10,136 bases of DNA from Acidobacteriota bacterium. Its GTDB lineage: Bacteria; Acidobacteriota; Terriglobia; Terriglobales; Acidobacteriaceae. Of this stretch, positions 7,074 through 10,136 are shown in pieces. How positions within the stretch are numbered: position 1 is the first letter of the stretch; every line of letters starts with the position of its first letter. Made by a program: the position numbers and the translations under genes. The notes beneath the pieces are model-generated. The model was not told the origin of the DNA. It did no database searches and was given only the letters and a program-made list of their open reading frames with translations. The DNA lies in NCBI GenBank assembly GCA_021793595.1, contig JAJYSL010000153.1:1-10136 (forward strand). The letters are read 5' to 3'.

Positions 7074-8003
7074 ATGAAGCATCCACTTTTATCTCTCACG
7101 GCAATTTCGTCGTTATCGCTTGCCCTGGCAATGGTTGGCTGTGGCGGCGCCAGCATGAGCACTCCGCTTGGCTCACATGCAACTTCCACCGTCACCATGC
7201 CGAGGAGTCGGCACGTCGTGATTGTGATGGAAGAAAACCGAGGCTACTCGTCGGTTGTAGGAGTTACCAGCGCGTGGCCGCATCTGAATGCCCTGATCGG
7301 GAAAGGAGCGCTGGCAACGCACTACTATGCGAGCACTCATCCCTCGATCGGCAACTATTTCATGCTAACCACGGGGAAGATATTGACGAACAACGATAAC
7401 TCCAGAACGGTGTGGAACGCGGACAGCATTGCGCGACGGATGCGGTCTGCCGGGGTTTCGTTTCGGATTTATGCAGAAGGAATCACTCGGGGATATGTCG
7501 GTGGCAATACCGGGCTGTATGTGATTCGGCATAATCCATTCGCGATGCTCTCCGACATTGCCGACAACAAGGCGGTGGCGGATTGGCACATTTTTCCATT
7601 CACGCAATTTGCGACCGATGTAGCGAAAGGTACGCTGCCGGAGTACTCCTTCGTCGTTCCAAACGTCGATGACGATGCTCACAATGGCACTTCGCTGCAG
7701 GCGGACACGTGGTTGCAGTCGAAGGTGATCAATCCGTTGTCAGCCAGCTCCGTATTTAAGGCGGGAGGGGATGGCCTTCTTGTCGTGAATTTCGATGAAG
7801 CGTCCGATAGCGACGCCACCCATGGTGGGGGTCATGTGGCCGCGGTAATGTGGGGACCAATCGTCAAGGCAGGATACAGGCAAAAATCCAGCACGGTGTA
7901 TCAGCACCCGAGCATGTTGCGGACGGAAATGGAATTGCTGCGCTTGTCGGATCCTCCTGGCGCCGCAGCCAGTGCGCCTGTCATGAACGAATTTTTCCGT
8001 TGA
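7074..8003 (+). CDS. Phosphoesterase lipoprotein, paralogue of the preceding gene without Ig domains
   Basis: This 309-residue predicted lipoprotein has a signal peptide ending in AMVGC (acceptor Cys23), a short Ser/Thr-rich linker, and then a phosphoesterase domain at about 46-309. By hand alignment the domain is gapless and about three quarters identical to the C-terminal domain of the gene just upstream. All candidate active-site motifs are kept: EENRGY (53-58), THPSIGNY (88-95), NVDDDAHNG (197-205), NFDEA (239-243) and GGGH (251-254). The upstream protein's four-domain Ig stalk is absent. The frame opens at a TTG (7038), but ATG 7074 gives the signal peptide and has AGGGAGGG 6 nt upstream (7060-7067), so it is the start. 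The 216-bp gap before it holds no gene and no promoter I could defend, so read-through from the first gene is possible. The pair looks like a tandem duplication. Substrate unknown. Confidence 0.88.
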   Translation: MKHPLLSLTAISSLSLALAMVGCGGASMSTPLGSHATSTVTMPRSRHVVIVMEENRGYSSVVGVTSAWPHLNALIGKGALATHYYASTHPSIGNYFMLTTGKILTNNDNSRTVWNADSIARRMRSAGVSFRIYAEGITRGYVGGNTGLYVIRHNPFAMLSDIADNKAVADWHIFPFTQFATDVAKGTLPEYSFVVPNVDDDAHNGTSLQADTWLQSKVINPLSASSVFKAGGDGLLVVNFDEASDSDATHGGGHVAAVMWGPIVKAGYRQKSSTVYQHPSMLRTEMELLRLSDPPGAAASAPVMNEFFR

Positions 8004-8057
8004 GGAGGATGGCCGTGGAGCGGTAGCGGGACAAGTTTTTGCATATTCTCAACGGTG

Positions 8058-8067
8058 CGATGCATCG
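8058..8067. promoter_or_regulatory. Perfect 10-bp palindrome just upstream of the ADH start
   Basis: CGATGCATCG is perfectly self-complementary and ends 11 nt before the ADH ATG. A weak -10-like TATTCT lies at 8044-8049, so the palindrome would overlap the transcription start region, a common place for a repressor. No good -35 was found and the palindrome may be coincidental. Confidence 0.2.
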
Positions 8068-8078
8068 AAACAATAGCT

Positions 8079-9137
8079 ATGTATAACGCAAAAGCTTTCT
8101 CCGCTACCAGTGCGACATCGCCGCTAGCTTCCACTACGATCGCGCGGCGCGATCCAACCGCGACAGATGTACAGATCGAGATACTTTTCTGCGGGATTTG
8201 CCACTCTGACCTGCACCAGGTGCGCAACGAGTGGAACGAAGTGATGCCGACCGTTTACCCTTGCGTGCCGGGCCATGAGATTGTTGGTCGCGTGACTAAA
8301 GTCGGCGCGGGCGTCAAGAAATTCAAAGTGGGCGACCTGGCGGCCGTGGGCTGTATGGTGGACTCCGACGGAACGTGTCCGGAATGCCAGCGGGGCGAAG
8401 AGCAGTTCTGCCCAAACATGACGCTGACTTACAACTTTCCGGACAAGAATACCGGGGGCGTCACCTACGGAGGATACTCCGACAGCGTGGTGGTCGATCA
8501 GCGATTTGTGCTGAAGGTGCCGTCGAACCTGGATCTCGCCGGGACCGCTCCGCTGCTGTGCGCCGGCATCACGACCTTTTCTCCACTGCACCACTGGGGA
8601 GTGACGAAGGGGAAGAAGGTTGGCATCGTCGGGCTGGGCGGACTGGGACACATGGGCGTGAAGTTCGCGCATGCTCTCGGCGCGCATGTGGTGCTGTTCA
8701 CCACGTCGCCCAACAAGAAGGAAGATGCGCTGCGGCTGGGTGCGGACGAGGTTGTGGTGTCGCGCAATGCCGATGAAGTGGCGAAGCACGCCGGCAGCTT
8801 CGACTTTATTCTGGATGCCGTGTCGGCGAATCACGACATAAATGTGTACATCAACCTGCTGCGCCGCGACGGAAACCTGACGCTGGTGGGCGCGCCAAGC
8901 AAGCCGTTTGAAATTCCGGCGTTCAACCTGATTATGGGACGGCGCAGTGTTTCCGGTTCGCCGATTGGCGGTATCGCAGAGACGCAGAAGATGCTGGATT
9001 TCTGCGGCGCGAATAACATTACCGCCGATGTGGAAGTGATTCCGATCCAGACAGTAAATGAGGCGTATGAGCGGCTGCTGAAGTCGGACGTGAAGTATCG
9101 CTTCTCAATCGACATGGCTTCGCTGAAGAGCGCGTAG
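8079..9137 (+). CDS. Zinc-dependent NADP-type alcohol/aldehyde dehydrogenase (YahK / cinnamyl-alcohol dehydrogenase group)
   Basis: Medium-chain dehydrogenase/reductase predicted to interconvert aldehydes and primary alcohols in the cytoplasm. The 352-residue protein matches E. coli YahK throughout as I recall it. The catalytic zinc site is CH (41-42), GHE (65-67) and Cys161 in LLCAGITT. The Rossmann motif is GLGGLG (185-190), followed by FTTSPNKKEDA (207-217); the Ser and Lys residues there are typical of NADP(H) users in this group. The structural zinc lobe is odd: Cys100, Cys103 and Cys111 are present, but the first of the usual four cysteines is Asp97 (CMVDSDGTCPEC). The frame extends to a GTG at 8055, but ATG 8079 (MYNAKAFSA) matches the family N-terminus. 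Neither start has a good Shine-Dalgarno. The gene follows the phosphoesterase by 75 bp and is convergent with the PFK gene. Physiological substrate unknown; stress or aldehyde detoxification is plausible. Confidence 0.92.
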   Translation: MYNAKAFSATSATSPLASTTIARRDPTATDVQIEILFCGICHSDLHQVRNEWNEVMPTVYPCVPGHEIVGRVTKVGAGVKKFKVGDLAAVGCMVDSDGTCPECQRGEEQFCPNMTLTYNFPDKNTGGVTYGGYSDSVVVDQRFVLKVPSNLDLAGTAPLLCAGITTFSPLHHWGVTKGKKVGIVGLGGLGHMGVKFAHALGAHVVLFTTSPNKKEDALRLGADEVVVSRNADEVAKHAGSFDFILDAVSANHDINVYINLLRRDGNLTLVGAPSKPFEIPAFNLIMGRRSVSGSPIGGIAETQKMLDFCGANNITADVEVIPIQTVNEAYERLLKSDVKYRFSIDMASLKSA

Positions 9138-9152
9138 TTTCAGGATGGAAAA

Positions 9153-9209
9153 ATGGGTTCCCGGCTGATCTGCAAAGATGTTGCAGGATGGCCGGGAATT
9201 TGTACCCAT
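9153..9209. repeat. Nested triple-stem inverted repeat downstream of the ADH gene
   Basis: Three nested complementary pairs share one centre: ATGGGT (9153-9158) with ACCCAT (9204-9209), TCCCGGC (9159-9165) with GCCGGGA (9191-9197), and CTGCA (9170-9174) with TGCAG (9182-9186). Together they can form one long interrupted hairpin starting 15 nt after the ADH stop. It may protect or end the ADH transcript or, on the other strand, act after the PFK gene. There is no T-run, so it is not a standard terminator. It could also be a decayed repeat element. Confidence 0.55.
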
Positions 9210-9226
9210 GAGAGGTTTGATTTGAT

Positions 9227-9251
9227 GGTTCACCCGTCGGGTCGGTGAGCC
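9227..9251. terminator. Possible hairpin terminator at the end of the PFK gene
   Basis: GGTTCACC (9227-9234) can pair with GGTGAGCC (9244-9251) through one G-T pair, around a 9-nt loop. An alternative pairing uses CACCCG (9231-9236) with CGGGTG (9251-9256). It lies 9 nt past the PFK stop codon on the minus strand. A T-tract is lacking, so factor-independent termination is doubtful. Confidence 0.3.
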
Positions 9252-9260
9252 GGGTGCGTT

Positions 9261-10136
9261 CTAGGCCCGCGTCAGGAAAATCGGCAGACCGAGCTTGTGA
9301 TCGTACGCTGGCCGGTATCGATCGGTGTTGTACATGGTGGCGATGTCCACCTTGCGGGGGCCGAGTTTGGGATCGGGAATCGGCACCATCGCATAGCAGC
9401 CGCTGCTGATTGCCGTCATCAGGCCGCTCTTTCCATCTTCCACAGCGTCCATCGCCATTCCGGCGTACGTGGCTGCCACCATGCGATCGACGAAATCCGG
9501 ACTGCCGGAGCGCAAATCGTAGGTCAGATCGCTGACAACTGTCTCTTCGCCAGTCGCCGCCTTGATCTCGTCGCTCAGGTCCTCCGCCACACTCATCTTC
9601 TTACGGTGTCCGAAGGCATCGGCGGGTCCATATTCCTTGATCTTGTAACCCTCCCATTCCGCGCCCTCAGAGAGAACCACCAGAGCATAGTTGCTGGGAT
9701 TGTTGCGTTTGTCGGCGATGAGGATTTCAATCAGGCGCTGCAGATTCACCTTGTACTCCGGGATGCAGCAGCGCAGCGATGACACATACGCGGTGTAGAG
9801 AGCGGTGTATCCGGCGTCGCGGCCGAAGACCCGGAAGATGCCGAAGCGCTCATGCGAGCCGACCGTCGTTCGCTGCCGCTCGATGGCATCCATGGCACGC
9901 GTGATGGCGGTTGAAAAACCAATGCAATACTCGGTGTTGCGCACGTCGTTATCCATGGTCTTCGGCACTGCAATCACTTTCACTCCGTGCCGGTCCAATT
10001 CGGCGGCATAGCTCAGAGTGTCATCGCCGCCGATGGCTACCAGATAGTTGAGGCCCAGGGTCTCGATATTCCTCAGCACCGCCGGAGTCACGTCGAACAC
10101 TGTGGTGGTGACGCCATTCTTGGTGGATTCTTTGCT
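9261..10136 (-). CDS. 6-phosphofructokinase, predicted pyrophosphate-dependent (5' end outside window)
   Basis: Glycolytic enzyme converting fructose 6-phosphate to the 1,6-bisphosphate. Only the C-terminal 291 residues are visible; the frame stays open to the window edge, and the start is upstream (beyond 10136). Counting from the edge, GGDDT is at 36-40 and PKTMDND at 58-64, with the catalytic Asp in TMD. In E. coli PfkA numbering, Asp at 104 and Lys at 124 replace the two glycines of ATP enzymes; Asp/Lys is the known signature of PPi-PFK, so a reversible, PPi-using enzyme (EC 2.7.1.90) is predicted. Other family motifs are altered: the usual MGR loop reads RVFGRDAGY (102-110), and the usual LGxxQRGGSP reads LTYDLRSGSP (204-213). 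The TAG stop is at 9263-9261. I assign no gene symbol because this clade is neither classical PfkA nor a well-known Pfp type. Confidence 0.9.
   Translation of the reverse strand, partial: SKESTKNGVTTTVFDVTPAVLRNIETLGLNYLVAIGGDDTLSYAAELDRHGVKVIAVPKTMDNDVRNTEYCIGFSTAITRAMDAIERQRTTVGSHERFGIFRVFGRDAGYTALYTAYVSSLRCCIPEYKVNLQRLIEILIADKRNNPSNYALVVLSEGAEWEGYKIKEYGPADAFGHRKKMSVAEDLSDEIKAATGEETVVSDLTYDLRSGSPDFVDRMVAATYAGMAMDAVEDGKSGLMTAISSGCYAMVPIPDPKLGPRKVDIATMYNTDRYRPAYDHKLGLPIFLTRA

Noticed and set aside
8009..8026. Tiny frame ATGGCCGTGGAGCGGTAG after a GGAGG run following the second phosphoesterase
   Set aside because: Only five codons, with no room between GGAGG and the ATG. Most likely chance.

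Overview
The window is a GC-rich stretch of ordinary bacterial chromosome. It holds eight protein-coding genes, two of them cut by the window edges. There are no RNA genes, phage or IS genes, or CRISPR arrays. The best guess for the source is a soil acidobacterium (class Terriglobia/Acidobacteriia). That guess rests on three things: a lipoprotein with tandem Ig-like repeats of the kind common in that group, an unusual phosphofructokinase variant, and short palindromic intergenic elements ending in GGGCACC that I recall from acidobacterial genomes. The taxonomy is an inference.

Layout, left to right. (1) The 3' part of aspS (aspartyl-tRNA synthetase, +) converges on a glutaryl-CoA dehydrogenase gene (gcdH-like, -). 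A perfect 10-bp-arm hairpin of REP-like type lies between them. (2) gcdH is divergent from a diacylglycerol/lipid-kinase family gene (+). The gap carries a good sigma70-type promoter for the kinase and a small palindrome. (3) The kinase gene and an atypical short-chain-dehydrogenase gene (-) converge so tightly that their stop codons overlap in TTAG. (4) The SDR gene is divergent from two consecutive phosphoesterase lipoprotein genes (+), with a second REP-like hairpin in the gap. The first lipoprotein has four Ig-like domains ahead of the catalytic domain. The second has almost the same catalytic domain (about three quarters identical by eye, no gaps) but no Ig domains. (5) A YahK/CAD-type zinc alcohol dehydrogenase gene (+) follows. 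It converges on the 3' part of a phosphofructokinase gene (-) whose active-site residues predict pyrophosphate rather than ATP as phosphoryl donor. Two inverted-repeat structures lie between these last two genes.

The genes are mostly independent transcription units: strand changes separate most of them, and there is no long operon. The one clear local theme is the tandem pair of secreted, lipid-anchored phosphoesterases (PF04185-like: acid phosphatase or phospholipase C type). They probably act at the cell surface on phosphate esters. The lipid kinase, gcdH, ADH and PFK genes are core or catabolic metabolism. I do not see an obvious new multi-gene system. The items most worth a second look are the duplicated phosphoesterases with and without the Ig stalk, the REP-like elements, the non-canonical PFK, the missing structural-zinc cysteine in the ADH, and the nested hairpin downstream of the ADH gene.
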